Below the pieces are notes generated by a model. That model saw only the letters and a list, made by a program, of their open reading frames with translations, did not search any database and was not told the DNA's origin. A DNA stretch of 64,000 nucleotides from Dimorphilus gyrociliatus (taxonomy: Eukaryota; Annelida; Polychaeta; Dinophilidae), in contig CAJFCJ010000001.1 in the NCBI GenBank assembly GCA_904063045.1, positions 2,363,501 through 2,427,500 on the forward strand, written 5' to 3'. A program made the translations under genes and the position numbers. Numbering within the stretch: the first letter of the stretch is position 1; the number at the start of each line of letters is the position of its first letter. Positions 42,694-56,064 of this stretch are shown here, piece by piece.

Positions 42694-45600
42694 TTCTCTT
42701 AGCTGGATCAACCATTAACATCTTCTTTAATAGGTCGTAGGCACTTGGTGGCGCTTCCACCCACATATCTCTCTTATCAACCATCTTAGACTTCTTTCTT
42801 AATTCTTTACACAGGGTTTCCAAATCGATTGCCTGGTGATTGGCACTGGTTGTTAGTATCTTACTAAGCTTTGCAGCCGTCTTCTTAATACTTTCAACCC
42901 CAAAGATTGCGATAATTTGGGCAAGAGCAGAAACGTCATCCTTTGCATTAAAGAAGGGATATCGAGAACTCAGCAATGAAAGCAATATTACCCCGGCTGA
43001 CCAAATGTCGATAGCTGTGAAATAATAGTTTTATAACTTTATGATATGTAGTTTCAAAAGGAATAGTTATAGCAATTTCTTCTTTAAGTATTCATTTCAC
43101 TGAACAATATCTGGAGTTACTCGCGACGTTTTGACACATAAAAGTGACGTCAATGTATAGCACACGTTCACTTTCATGTGCCAATCGCCGAAAGTCTCGT
43201 CTGTTGACTCAAATAGAACTTCGGTGGAGCATAATTCTTCCTTCATGTTCTCAGATCGACCTTGGAGTTTATATAAAGTTTTATCATCCTTTACAAACCT
43301 GTTGTCTGATCAGCATGACGTAGGAGGACTTCCGGAGCTCTAAAACCTGGGGTTCCAGCTCTTGGAGCTTGCTGCCTGGGTCTATGTAGATGAAAGCATA
43401 TTATTAAATCTTTATAATAATAAGTTTTCTCTCATAAACGAATCATATCTGTAAAATTTTTATGTGAAAATACAAACCTTGATAAGCAAATAGAGCAGAC
43501 AGTCGGCTTTCCAACACATTGGCATTTGTCATACCTCGTTGAATTCTTGGTGGCGTTGGTAACAAGTGTCAATCGTCTTGGCGACCAAGGTTTCTTTGTA
43601 GCCACTTTTTGTTGCTTAGGTGTTTTGCCCCAGTTCTCGATGGACTTTAAGGTATCAGATGGTTCTTCACCAAGTTCTCTCTTGAGTGCTTCATGGGATT
43701 TTGGTGCGGGGTGCGCCAGACCGAAATCAACCAGTGCATACCTGCAAAATAGTACCCTAATTAAACTGCTTTAAGTGGACAAGAGTAACGACTTTCTTTT
43801 TTGTCGGTTGTTTAAAAAATTCGAAGGTTTAATGTCACGATGAATTATATCAAATTCGTGCACTCTTTTCAAAGCTAATAGTAGATTCCTCATATATTCC
43901 TTAATTTCACTAATAGTCATATCAACGAAATAGTCCTGTTAAAATGAACATGATTAGTATTCAAAGAAAAAGATTAAATGCTTAATAATAATTTATAATA
44001 ATCAAATGAGAAAGGACGAAAAAAAATATCCTTATACTTAGTTTTTAAAAGATTCAAGATTTATCTTGATTCTTTCTCAGCCCAAATAATAAGTAGTCTT
44101 CAGTTCCAAGTAAGACTGCACTCTAACATAGCTGTCAGCAATCTGACGTTAGAGATATATTTGTTAAGAAAAGAGGGCAGCAAAGGACAATTTTTTTTCA
44201 TTACTCCCTTCATAAATTAACAAAGATAAATCATATGCGAAAATAACTCTTTTCCAAGTCAATTCGTTCTTCTACAACATGTTTTTATTCTTTTAAAAAT
44301 TACAATTAATCTTGAAGTAAGTGTTTACTACATGGCATATCTATCATGTTGACGTCAAGTCTCGATTGGCTTGGATTATAATGTCGAATTATAAAATAGT
44401 AAGCATAATTGGAAATGCTAATGGATAGTAATGAAATAAACTATACAGTGGTCTGAAAGAAATGATAGCGAAAGAACAGGAAAATACATACCGTAAACTT
44501 TTCGTGTTCAATATAAGGCATAACGATGGTGATTCGTTGACCATTTCTTATCACGGCCTTTACTCCAATTACGTTATTTGATCCTCTAAAAATAAAGAAA
44601 AGAGTAAAAATATAATTTGTAACTGTTATTGATTAAATCATAGAATAGATTTTATTATTATTATATATAATATCCTAGCGTACTTATAATCTGTTTATAT
44701 CCCTGTGTACGAACATAAAGTAAACTTAAAAGGATATGTCTGCAGCATTTATTTTAATTGCATATAGGATCCTAGAAATACAGATACGAAATAACAGCTA
44801 AAAGAGTAAATGACATAATTAGTAGTCTTCCAACGTTGAAAACCTAGGAGATTTAAATTAAGACACGAAATAGGAGTTAGGACAAAATGATCTCTCTGTC
44901 TTCTGATTAAATTATTCCGGTTTCTATTCGCTTCTAAAATATTTAGTAAACATATAAATCCAGGAAAAGAGTTAAAATGATAGAATTTTATAATTACTGT
45001 TGTACCTATTCTATAGGTACAATATAGTAAGAGTACAAAGATCGACTACAAAATTGAGAATATTCTTAGAAAAAAAATCCCTAGTACTTGATCTGCTAAG
45101 GGAACAAAATTAAATCTGTACAGTGCTGTACATGTAATTGGTATACTTTATTAGCATGCTATATATGTATATTTTTTTTATTATATATTGCTAATTTAAT
45201 CTTTTTCAAGACTCAATTTTCAAATAATTATACAAATTATTCAAAAATGCATTAGTAGGATGTGCAAGACTTATTTAAAAAATTAATCTCACCTGTGAAC
45301 TACATACAAATTTCGAAAAAAAGAAATTTTCACACATACCCAATTTCCTTTAAGCATTTCAGCTCATTAGCTACTCTGTCAGCTTTGCTCGTTGGTATAA
45401 TGTTTTTTAGGGCATATTTCTCTTTCTGTTGATTTCCTTTCAACTGGGCTACAAAGACCGAACTGAAGGTACCTGTTGAGTTAAATTATTAATTGGCAAT
45501 CGAAAAAATCAATTTAAATATAAAATATAGCTAATAATAGAATTACGGAGAATGGCATGCCCAATAAATTTTCCAAATGAAAGACATCGAAATTACTAAA

Positions 45601-46227
45601 ATTAACTGATAGATGGTTGAACTTGAATTCGAAGATCAATGATCAAATTCTGCTACTCCTTTAAACCAATAAATGTTTGAGCTGAAAACGACAGCTGTCC
45701 CAAGTTATCAGATATGTCGCTGTTAAACAATTTACTTATTTATTGTTTGCCCCATCCCTAGCAGATCAATTTTAAGGGTTTTTTTATATTTGTTTATTGG
45801 TAAAAAATGAAATAAATTTCAACTCCTGTATTCCTTACTGGTTTTAATCCTTGACTCATAATTTTTATTACTAGTCAAGCTTTAACTATATAGTATAGAC
45901 TAAAAATTATTTAAAAGTGCACACATAAAGCATATTAGAATCGATTAAGCCATGCCAGTGTCTAGAGATAGCCGTAGTCAGCGCCATCTTTCGAGGATTA
46001 AATATTCAAAATTCAGCTTATTTTAAAATATTCATTGATTTCATTAAATTTGACAATCTGGTATATGAAAAAGGTTATTCTCAAGAAATTTCTATAATCA
46101 TTCCAAACTCATAATTAATTTATAAATACTTAATAAAGTCAGCAAATCTACCATAGAATAATTCTGATTAATGATCAAACTAAGTATTATTATTTCCTTT
46201 TAATATTTTATTGTCTGACTATTATTG

Positions 46228-46260
<33 letters not shown>

Positions 46261-47013
46261 TGTTTATATGTACTATACATCCAGCAGCCCAAGTACATAC
46301 ATATATACTATGCATATAAATATAGTATATACAGTACATACTGTATATAGTGTATATAAAGTACATTAAATTTGAATTACGGAACTTATTTCTATCCGAA
46401 TGGTTGCGTGCTCTTATTGTTAACAAACTTTTCATTTACATTTTTAACTATAAGAATTCAATGGGTTATAAAGACTAAAATCCATTTCATGCATTTACCA
46501 AAATATTACTTTTAACAAATACAACGGCTAATTATGGAGGATAGGATGACGAAAAAAAATTTTTTGGGATAAAATTATTGATTTTGACTTATAGTTCTTT
46601 TTTATATAAACACTTGCACTATATGTAATATATATTGAAATGTGCGAAAAAAATAATGTAGCATTGTCAGCGCTACAGCTCAACTTACCATCGCCGGTTT
46701 TTCCCAGAACGTCGAAATACACTTCTACTTGCGGTATGGCCTTAACAAATGCGTTTATTTCATTTTGCTCTGTGGAACATATTGACGTTTAAAAAAATTA
46801 AGTGAGGTATCAAATCCTCGTATATTTTTTGGTTGAAGGCAGCTGCCGCATTACATAAACCAATGCTTTCAAAGCCTTTTGTTTGAGCATGTATTGCATA
46901 ATTGTAAAGGCACTTGAACTTTTAATAAAAGCAAATACAAATAATGTCTTACCAATTTCGTTCTCCTCAATTGTAGTGTTGAGTTCGCAAGGCACCACTG
47001 AAGCTGAAGCCAT
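42647..47013 (-). CDS. CDC7: CDC7 (DBF4-dependent) serine/threonine kinase
   Basis: Eight exons; the first two are 47013-46953 and 46769-46689, the last is 43017-42647. Kinase subdomains in order: glycine loop GDGTFSSVFVAQL, Lys in KYALKNIIPTS, the catalytic loop IIHRDIKPSNF, DFG in YALVDFGLA, an insert of about 80 residues ending with the CQC-x6-CSIC zinc motif, then GTPGFRAPEVLL and IDIWSAGVI, finishing RITAEEALQH. The insert with its paired cysteines and the GTPGFRAPE loop are diagnostic of CDC7. With DBF4 it phosphorylates MCM2-7 to fire replication origins in the nucleus. The N- and C-terminal tails are short compared with human (574 aa). Introns of up to 1.2 kb are large for this window. 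Confidence 0.95.
46230..46259. repeat. (TA)n microsatellite in a CDC7 intron
   Basis: Fifteen TA units, followed by degenerate TATA/GTATA repeats to about 46360. Confidence 0.95.
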
Positions 47014-47621
47014 TGTTCATCCTACACTTCTTAGAACAATGAAGAACGTTCAGAACTGAGCGATAATTCGTGAACCCCCAAAAACTTTAATTCGACTACT
47101 TAAAAGTCTTCTACTGCAAATTACTACGACTCTTAAGTAATAGAATATTATTTACTCGAAAATAGTTCAATAAAATAGAACAAACAAATAATAAACGTCC
47201 TAAAAAGTTAAGTAATAGCAGTTTCCTCTTGCCGCCAATTTGTTATCTAGCACAACCATGCTTTCTGACTAAGTGACGAAAACTAAACTGGTAGAAAATA
47301 CAAAGAAAAATATTTTTTTATATTACAATATCTTTGAAAAACACACTTTAACAGTTCTCACCTATAATTTAATATATTAGATTAAATATATTCTCGTATA
47401 GAAATTTTGTTCTTTATAATTAAAATCTTTTATTATAAAAAAATATCTTTTAAATATAGGAATTTAAAGTTATTATATTAACTTCAACTGACCGATAAAG
47501 TTTCAAAGAAATATACAATTTCGACATACAGGTTTATATGCGATTGTGTATAAGAAACTATTTGTTTAAAATGTCATGTATCACATATTGTCTTTATGAA
47601 TCCTTGGGTTCTGGGGCTTTT
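47014..47621. other. intergenic: CDC7 promoter and GH3 3' flank
   Basis: AT-rich sequence with nothing recognised. CTTGCCGCCAA near 47229-47240 could be a cell-cycle (E2F-like) site for CDC7; the support is weak. Confidence 0.35.
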
Positions 47622-50217
47622 TTAAGCAACGGTTATAATATGACGTAGGCTGTTTGAATTAGATAGTCGTAAATAGGACGGTTGTTGACCACCAACGAAA
47701 ATCTCTATACGACCCCTCTCTAGAACAAAACCTCCAACATCTTTCCAAACTGCCAATTGTTTGCCTTCTATAGTAAAGGTTAATGACAAACCCCTATTCT
47801 CTTTTATCGCTGAGGTTCGCTTAAAAGCAACCAGTTGTAACTTAGGCATTTCCTCTTTAGTATCTAACCAGCGTATATAGACTTGTGGTACCTCTTCCGA
47901 TGGATAATGACCAACGTTTTGTACTTTGAAATTGATTTTAACTTTTTGTCCAATATTTCTTACAACCGTTGGATAAACAGATAAGTTAGAATATCGGAAC
48001 TTTGTATATGATAACCCAAATCCAAATTCTAACAGAGGTTTATCCATCATATATCTAATTTCAAGTATAATGATTTAGAGTACAAACATTTGTATTCAAC
48101 TTAGTTAACCTATATGTTCGATTCTTCATTGAATAGTCGACCATTGGTGGAACTTGACCGAGATCTCTTGGCCATGTATAAGGCAAACGACCAGATGGTG
48201 ATGTCACAAATTTACCTCCATGCGCTAGAACCCTACGTAAAGCCGTTCCTGTTTCCTGTCCAGGAAACCACGCTTGTAGTATTGCGTGAACATTTTTAGA
48301 TTCCATTGCCCAGGTAATTTTAACAGGACCACCCGTAAATAGAATCACAACAACTGGATTTCCCTTCGCTTAAAATAAAATATTGTTAATAAATAGAAAT
48401 AAAAATATGAAAAATTTGAAATAATAATTGATTTATACATGCTGAAACGACATCTTTAAGTAACTGCTCTTGATGACCTGGAAGATCCATATTAGATCTG
48501 TCCATTCCTTCTGTTTCAACCGCAACTCCGGTACCGAGAAATACAATTGAGAAATCCGATTCAGAAACGGCAATTTTCACCGCAGTACTATTATATTTCT
48601 TACATCGTGTATCATCACACCCTTTAATAATGTGTGCTACTTTTGATAATGCTATTAAGCTCATTCCAGTCGTCGCATATTCTTGCATTATTAAAGGAGA
48701 GTATGATCCATAAAGTTGACCTGTATCATTAACCATTGGTCCTATTAACTGTAAAACAAGTAATACTATGTGAAAATATGAATAAAAGAAAACTTGTCTA
48801 TTATTCTAATAATTTCATTATATTACCGCAAGACGATTAATTATCTTTAAAATTGGCAGAGTTTCTTTTAAATTTTTCAGCAGTACAAAACTTTGTTCAG
48901 CAAGTTTCCTAGCAACTTCTCTATGTTTCTTACTTTGAATAACATTTGTATTAATCTTTGAATATGGATTTAAATATTCTGGGTCAAACTCTCCTAATCT
49001 CATTCTAGTGTAGAATAATTTTTTGACGCTTTCTCTTAAAGCTGTAACTTTTACTTTTCCATATTTCACTGCTTGTGTTAAATTATAAAAGAAGGATCTG
49101 TGTCCATCAGGAGAAAGTTCCAGGTCGACACCTGCATTCACCGCATCAGCAGCTGCATCTACTGGACTAGACACATAGTGATGTTGCTAAATCAAAAAAT
49201 AAAACATACTTCAAGAAAATATTGTTTTCTATATAACATGTGTTTCATACTGTCATAATGTACTCTATCGCGCCTTCATCACTAATAAAATAGCCTTTAA
49301 AGCCATACTCTCTTTGCAGAATATCTTTCAATAGGCGTTTGTTTGCACAGGCAGGTACACCGTTAATACTTGAAAATAAGAGAAAAGAAGTAATAACTTT
49401 TGTTGGAAATGATGAAAAAAGACTTTTGGAAATATTACCTGTTGTAACTACACATTAAATTGAACGTACCAGCTTCTATACAAGCTTGAACATTTGCTAA
49501 ATAGGTCAATCTCATATCTCTTTCCGACACTTTGCTATCGAAACTAAATCGAGATTGAGGAATGTTTTCAGGCCCTGAATGGGCTGAAACGACTTTACAT
49601 CCTGATGATACTTTAATGTATCGTTTGTGATCTCCATGTAGGCCTTTAACAAAGGCAGATGCAATTTTACCAGAGAGATAGGGATCTTCACCGTAAACCT
49701 CTTGAATCCTACCCCACAGAGGATGTCGGACAAGATTAATAAATGGAGCAAAGCAACTAATAGACGCATAATTCTCATAGATGCCCTGTTTCCTGAACTT
49801 GTTATATATTGCTCTTGCTTCTGTAGCTATAACAAAGGCCGCATTCCTGACTGAGTCTTCACTGTTACATAAACAAAGGTCAGAAATTAGGACATGAATA
49901 TATTTTCTCTATCTCTACCTGAACGTTGCAGCTAAACCTATAGCTTGAGGAAAACAAGTGGCGTTTCTTAGCATAACTCCATGAATACATTCGGTAGCAA
50001 AAGAATACGGACTAATACCCAGCCTTTTAATACCTGGAACTGGACCACCTGTGCTTGGTCCACCGCCATGAGACATCTGACCGATTAATTCATCGACTGT
50101 TAGTCTATTAACCAAATCATCAACTCTTTCCGCCCATGATAACGAGATATTTCGAAAGGGATATTCACTTATTGAGCATTTCAAACAATAACAAATTAAG
50201 AATAATTTGACAAGCAT
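47622..50217 (-). CDS. GH3 family beta-xylosidase/beta-glucosidase-like, secreted
   Basis: Seven exons, about 50217-49919, 49861-49441, 49371-49252, 49189-48829, 48750-48441, 48371-48108 and 48061-47622. The signal peptide is MLVKLFLICYCLKCSIS. The GH3 N-terminal barrel shows TVDELIGQMSHG, PYSFATECIHGV, HPLWGRIQEVYGEDPYL (substrate loop) and KGYFISDEGAIEYI with the nucleophile Asp. The second domain has EQSFVLLKN and VVILFTGGPVKITWAM. A fibronectin-III-like C-terminal domain begins after LLEFGFGLSYTKF. The family hydrolyses terminal beta-linked xylose or glucose. Animal copies occur in herbivorous and detritivorous invertebrates; plant-cell-wall digestion in the gut is inference. It is spliced like its neighbours, so it is not bacterial contamination. 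Confidence 0.93.
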
Positions 50218-50795
50218 TTTAAGAAAGTATGGTTTTTCAAACCGTCCTGTTAATATTAATTGAATGCTTCTCTATCAATTGCTATTGTTCTCTTTTTAGG
50301 CCTATAAGCTTTTAATTTTGCATAAGTAAAGTAGATAAATAATTTCTTTCAATTTATTCGTCTGCTATCAATAAAAAGCAAAGAAGGTAGATCATTTTCG
50401 TATGATCAATACTATGGATATAAAGGGCAAACATTTTTAAGATTAAATAGGCGTAAATTGATTATTGTTGTCTTATCTGTAAAATTTTAATTAGTGCATC
50501 ATATAGAAGGGAACAATATTAAAATTCTTAAGGGTGTATGCTTATTGCATTAAAATATTTATCAACTAGTTTTACAGTATAAAATTTATATATATAGATA
50601 GACTAGTGTAGTAGTATTCATAATTCCCGCTAAAAAGCGCCTGAAATGCCACCTAGATCCACGGTAAAAGGACGGTGACCTTCACATCTACGACCACGTC
50701 ACTATTTTGGCGAATAATTTCATTTTGCAAATCATCGTTACGATTGTACTATAAAAGCTGGTAGTTCTTTGTGAATCTCTCCACTAACTACAACA
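50218..50795. other. divergent promoter region of the GH3 and CTH genes
   Basis: Head-to-head spacer of 578 bp. The CTH-proximal part is more GC-rich and includes CCACGTCA (50694-50701), listed separately. Confidence 0.5.
50694..50701 (-). promoter_or_regulatory. ATF/XBP1-type site before CTH
   Basis: TGACGTGG on the minus strand, about 95 bp before the CTH start. It matches the core bound by ATF6/XBP1 and related bZIP factors. CTH is stress-induced in other animals. The match is short and may be chance. Confidence 0.3.
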
Positions 50796-52495
50796 ATGAG
50801 CGAAAACTTTCAGCCGTTTCCCCATTTTTCAACTGATGCATTGCATGCAGGCCAGGATCCTGAACAATGGAACTGCAAAGCCGTTGTCCCGTTAATCTCC
50901 TTGTCAACTACGTTTAAACAAGAAGCTCCGGGAAAGCATTCTGTAAGTTCCTTCGTTTTCTTTATTTTATTCAATTAAGGATTTTTTTAATCTTTCCAAA
51001 AATTAGGGATATGAGTATACTAGAGCTGGAAATCCTACTAGAACTTGCCTTGAAGCCTGTTTTGCTGCCATTGAAGGAGGAAAGCATGGTAAGTGAACAA
51101 AATGCTGTATAATTTGCGATTCTGTTTTAAGACAGAGTGATTTTTCGGTAGCTTGCGTCTTCAGTTCAGGTCTAGCTGCCACAGGCACAGTTACATCGCT
51201 CTTAGACCTTGATGATCATATTATTGCCATGGATGATCTTTACGGAGGAACAAACCGTTTCTTCCGTAATATTGGTAAGGCAAGAGGTATAAAAACATCG
51301 TTTGCTGATATGAGAAATCCCGAACATGTTAAGAAGGCATTGACTCCAAAAACAAAATTGGTCTGGATCGAAACGCCAACCAATCCTACAATGAGATTGG
51401 TCGATATCAAGGCCGTAGCAGAAATTGCTCATGCTTACAATGCAGATATCATGGTAGCGGTTGATAACACTTTTACAACCTCATATTTTCAAGTACGTAT
51501 CTAAGTTTACTCTTAAAAAAAGCCCATCTAGTCTTTGTTTGAAAGCTGTTTTAGAAAAAAAACTATAAAAAAAACATAGGAATAATTGAAAAAGAAATAT
51601 AAAAAGCTTGAAAGTCTTACATATGGTGTTAAGATTAATTAAGATTTAATTGTTTTTCTTTTCAAATTTAAACAGAGGCCACTCAGCTTGGGTGCAGATA
51701 TTGTTTTCCATTCGGTAACGAAATATTTGAATGGTAATTAATTTATTCCTTCAATATGCACACAATTATAAGTTATTGAATATCTTATACAAAATTTGTT
51801 AAAGGTCACTCCGATGTCCTTATGGGAGCCTTAATGTTAAACTCTACTACACTTTATGAAAAACTACAATGGCATCAACTAGGTTTGTCTGGACTAGAAG
51901 TATACGCTTTAGATTGATTTGAATTTGATAACAGCTGCTGGAGCCGTTCCGTCCCCATTCGATTGCTACTTGGTAAATAGAGGATTAAAGACATTGGCCG
52001 TTAGATTGAAACAACATCAGCACAACGCTTTAACTTTGGCTAAACATTTAGAAGGTCATCCGAAAATAGAGAAAGTTATTCATCCGGGTCTGCCATCGCA
52101 TCCCCAACATGATTTAGCAGTTAAACAACAAAGAGGCTTTAGCGGAATGTTGACAATCTACGTCAAAGGTGGCTTAAAAGAAGCTTCTACTTTCTTATCA
52201 AGCCTAAAGGTTTTCACTCTCGCCGAAAGTCTTGGCGGTTACGAAAGTTTGGCAGAATTACCGTAAATATTAAATGCTTCAGTTTAATAATTTGACAAAA
52301 GAAATCTTCTAATAATACTTTATTAATTATATTATTAATAGATCCTTGATGACACACGCGTCCGTCTCCGCAGAAGAACGTGCTAAATTGGATATTTCCG
52401 ATTCGCTTATTCGACTCTCGGTAGGACTGGAAGACATTGAAGATTTGATTGCTGACGTTAACCAAGCCTTGGACAAAGCAATACCAAGCGATTAA
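50796..52495 (+). CDS. CTH: cystathionine gamma-lyase
   Basis: Seven exons: 50796-50942, about 51007-51088, 51154-51492, 51677-51735, 51806-51888, 51935-52263 and 52342-52495; about 397 aa, the normal family length. Motifs are [62 protein letters not shown], the PLP-lysine site [12 protein letters not shown] (Lys about residue 205), and [13 protein letters not shown] with the final strand [15 protein letters not shown]. The enzyme cleaves cystathionine to cysteine, ammonia and 2-oxobutyrate in the cytosol (reverse transsulfuration) and can make H2S. Glu in ESLGGYESL favours gamma-lyase over bacterial synthase, as expected in animals. Confidence 0.96.
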
Positions 52496-53789
52496 TCTGC
52501 AATACTTAACCTATAGCTTATTTCACTAAAAAAATATGCTTTCAACTTGACCAAAATTTCAAGACTTATGTTAAGTCATATTTTGATCAAGTAAACAAAA
52601 ATTAGTCTAATTCTTCTAGACTGTTCTATAAAACTTACAGCTATTTCAATAAACTCTGGTAAAAGTCAATATCTTTCAAGGTAGTGAATTTATTTAAGGT
52701 TTTCATTAAAGTAAAAGGCACATTTAAAGTACATTAGAATATCGGTCAAGACGATAATATTTCAAAACATAACAAATAAATACAATAGACTTCTTATTCG
52801 TAGTTTCTCAATCGTATCAATTTTATATACAAAGGTATAATAAGTTTATTATTATTCAAAGTGTTGACAGAGTTAGTTTACATAAAAATTTATCTCTATC
52901 TTACTATCTTTGTATATTTTATCAGTGTAATCGAGATTGTTTAAGTACGTTTTGGAGTATGTATGATAATTGTGATTTTTCAAGGATTTCAACCATTCCC
53001 TTATCCTATTTTATATAGCACACAGTATTTTTTGTTCATTACAGATTATATAGGTTTCTATTAAAAAGTATGGAAGAAACCAAGATCGAGAGATAGGTAG
53101 ACAAAGTGTCTAAACAAAATATTTAAAAATGACTCAATAGTTATCATATATTGAGCAATCGCCTTTGATATGGGTCGTTCTCTACAGATTTACTTTTAAT
53201 AATGACCAAGTAAAATGATATCATCAAGTTAACAAGGTCAGAATAGCTAGGGAATTAATTTTGGTTTAAATAAATATATAAATATAACTTTGGGTCTTTT
53301 TATATTTGATCCTAAATACAAAAAACAAGCATTCTCTTTTTGCTTAATTCGCTCAATCAATTGTCATTAAATATAAATTTGGTGGTAGAAGAACAATAGC
53401 TCTGGTCTCATAACTAGTTTTGCCACAGAACTTTAAAAAACAACCTTGTCCTTAAAATTATATAAATGCTATTTTGTGCGAGGTCATTTTGTTTGTCTGC
53501 AGCCACCCTCAGCGGCTGTCTGCTCTGTGCTGTGGGATATATGTTGTTTTGTTAGGCAGACGTCAGATCACTCACTTCCGTTACAGACTTCTACTTTCAA
53601 ACATAATTTATATCACCCAAGTGAGGAGAAAAGATTTTAAGAATTAATTAGATCTTTTAAACGTTTTAAACACTGCTGACGGTTGGATTTATAACTGATT
53701 TTAAAAATTTTTCGCTAAATGAGATCATCTTTCAGTTGCAACATATGTGGACTGCTGGTTCGTCACCTATTTGAATAAAAACTAAGAAC
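52496..53789. other. intergenic, with a local GC-rich block
   Basis: CTH 3' flank, then AT-rich DNA. Bases 53475-53600 are clearly more GC-rich and contain small inverted repeats (CAGCC/GGCTG, GTCTGC/GCAGAC). This could be promoter or 5' UTR of the DESI2 gene. No RNA family was recognised. Confidence 0.4.
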
Positions 53790-55123
53790 ATGGCGCAGGA
53801 AAAGGTTCAAATAAACGTATACGACATGGTAAGATTTATCATAAAACATTTCATTATAATCGTTAGGCAGATGAATAAATTTAAAAAGTAAAAGGCTTTC
53901 GCTCGAGGATATAATTCAAGTGGACAGTCTGTAAAATTAAATAATGTAGTACTTCGAAATGCGAGAACAACAGTTATAAACGCTTTAGTAATGTTCCATA
54001 TTCTACTAGTCCGTTTAATGGACAGATATATAAGAATATATATATAGATATATACGTTATTTCTCATCTAACGACGTATTCCTCAGTGTATCAATCACAT
54101 GATTCGATAAAAACTTCACAGAGTATTGTACAAAAAAAAAACAATAAAAAGAATTCCTTTGTTCAAGATTTCACATGTTTTTTTTTTAAATAGACTTAAG
54201 CCTACTCTATTCTATGAGTATTTGTTATCATATTGATGAAATAATATTTTTTCAGTTTTGGACAAACGAATATACATCAACTTTAGGAGTAGGAGTCTAT
54301 CATTCTGGTTTAGAAATTTATGGCGTTGAATACTCATACGGTGGACATCCGTTTCCTTTATCCGGAATATTTGATATAGCTCCAAAAGATTCCGAAGACT
54401 TGGGTGAACAGTTCAAATTTAAGTAAGATATGCTTATTTTATAAATATTAATATTGCTTACTCAAGGAAACGTCTTTTAGTAATTGTATATCCTTTTTTA
54501 ATTTAGAGTATGATATTTAAAACTGTAAATGTTCTTTTTAAGATTTCAATTAGACGATGGAATACGGTTTTCCTCTCTTTTTATATTATATGGTAAACAT
54601 TGCACATATGAATAATAATCAAGCTATATTTATTAGACAGATTTAGGCCAATAGTATTCGACCACAATGTCCAATTAAATTGACTAAATAATTGATTCTG
54701 ATTATAATCATTCTGTTCCTACAGGGAAACTATATATATTGGTACTACAGACTTCAATCCAAACGATATTTCAACTATGATCCAACAAATGGGTCACAAA
54801 TACCAAGGAGATCAATATCACCTTCTACATAAAAATTGTAATCACTTTACGGCAGAGTTTTGCAAGGTATAATTTCTCATTCTTACTGTCTTAATAATTT
54901 AATGACAATCTATTAAATATATTAGTATATTATTTTATTATTCTTTCAGTTATTAACGGGCAAGGAACCTCCTTCCTGGGTTAATCGATTAGCTTCCGTT
55001 AGTTCTTACATCCCGTTTCTAGAAAAAGCATTGCCAAAGGAATGGTTAACACCAATGGCTTTGGAGACGTCTCTTAATCAAACTTGCTCCGAAACTACTC
55101 AAAATTCTGCTGTGCTAAAATAG
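53790..55123 (+). CDS. DESI2: DESI2-like PPPDE-domain deubiquitinase/deSUMOylase
   Basis: Four exons: 53790-53828, 54256-54422, 54725-54866 and 54950-55123; 173 aa. PPPDE fold with the catalytic His in [20 protein letters not shown] and the catalytic Cys in [14 protein letters not shown]. The C-terminal segment [20 protein letters not shown] with [11 protein letters not shown] is specific to the DESI2 (PPPDE1) branch rather than DESI1. These papain-like cysteine proteases remove SUMO or ubiquitin from selected targets. The tail ends soon after this segment, about 20 residues shorter than in vertebrates. Confidence 0.94.
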
Positions 55124-56010
55124 CATCTACTAACCTATTTATTCATCTTTCCACATACTCTACTCTCATCTCTTGACTCCACATCATCGATCTCATATAT
55201 ATAAATCGATTCATATCACGTTCAACGCCTACCCAATATTTTTTCTTTTTGTTTCCTTGATTTATCTAAAAGGATATATTTTTATTCTTATCGACTGTAT
55301 TTTTTCTTAATTGTATCGGTGTAATCTATATATTGCCTGTACCAACAAACCTGATGGGTTTTTTTCCCCTTATTTTTTAAAAAAAGAAAAAGAAACAAGC
55401 ATTTTAGTAAACGTTGAAGAGAAAGACATTTACATATATATAAATGAGGAATTAAATAGAAATATGAAGAGAGAAAGAGAGAGAGAGAGAATATTAGAAA
55501 AAGCATGACAGCATCCATCGACAAACAAACAAAATAGGCCTAAGCTTGGTAAAAGGGAAGACCCTACAAATATTTTTAATAAAAATTGGATAGCTTAAAA
55601 TATTGATAACATATTTTATTTTTTTAAAAGGAAATTATTGGACTTTAGAATACAAAGAAATGGGAATTTAACATTTTTTTTTCATATATTTTTAAACATT
55701 TTATAATCCGTAAATAACTCTATTTATATTAATTAAGAAGCTTAAATGTAGGACTAATTTTGTGTGCCTTTTTTTCGCTTTTCATCCATTATTCCTACTA
55801 TTGGTGAAGAGTAGACGATTTTTTTTTTAAAAGTATTTACTCTATGTAAAAAAAAAAGGGCTGACAGTCTTGTCTTACAATTAATTTCACTCGTAAATAG
55901 AGAATTACTCCGGAGGGTAAACCTTCTCAGGGAAAATATTAATTGAAAGACCAATCTCCTTCGTTCTGATTTTTTTTACGTACCACACAACATGTGCCGG
56001 CTTAGCTTAC

Positions 56011-56064
56011 ATGCCATTGTAGGTTACCTACAGATGGCATTGTAACCTTTCTACTAAGAAAGGT
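56011..56064. repeat. pair of adjacent inverted repeats
   Basis: The first, 56011-56040, is a near-perfect palindrome: ATGCCATTGTAGGT faces ACCTACAGATGGCAT with one unpaired base. The second, 56045-56064, has perfect 8-bp arms ACCTTTCT / AGAAAGGT around a 4-base loop. The T-G-T-A-A/GGTTACC core is shared, suggesting a common origin or a short element end. Confidence 0.6.

Noticed and set aside
46208-46435. Minus-strand frame rich in Tyr-Ile
   Set aside because: It reads through a TA microsatellite in a CDC7 intron.
53446-53640. Cys-rich 64-codon plus-strand frame in the GC-rich block
   Set aside because: No homology sense, no splice partner, and the position fits a promoter or 5' UTR of DESI2.
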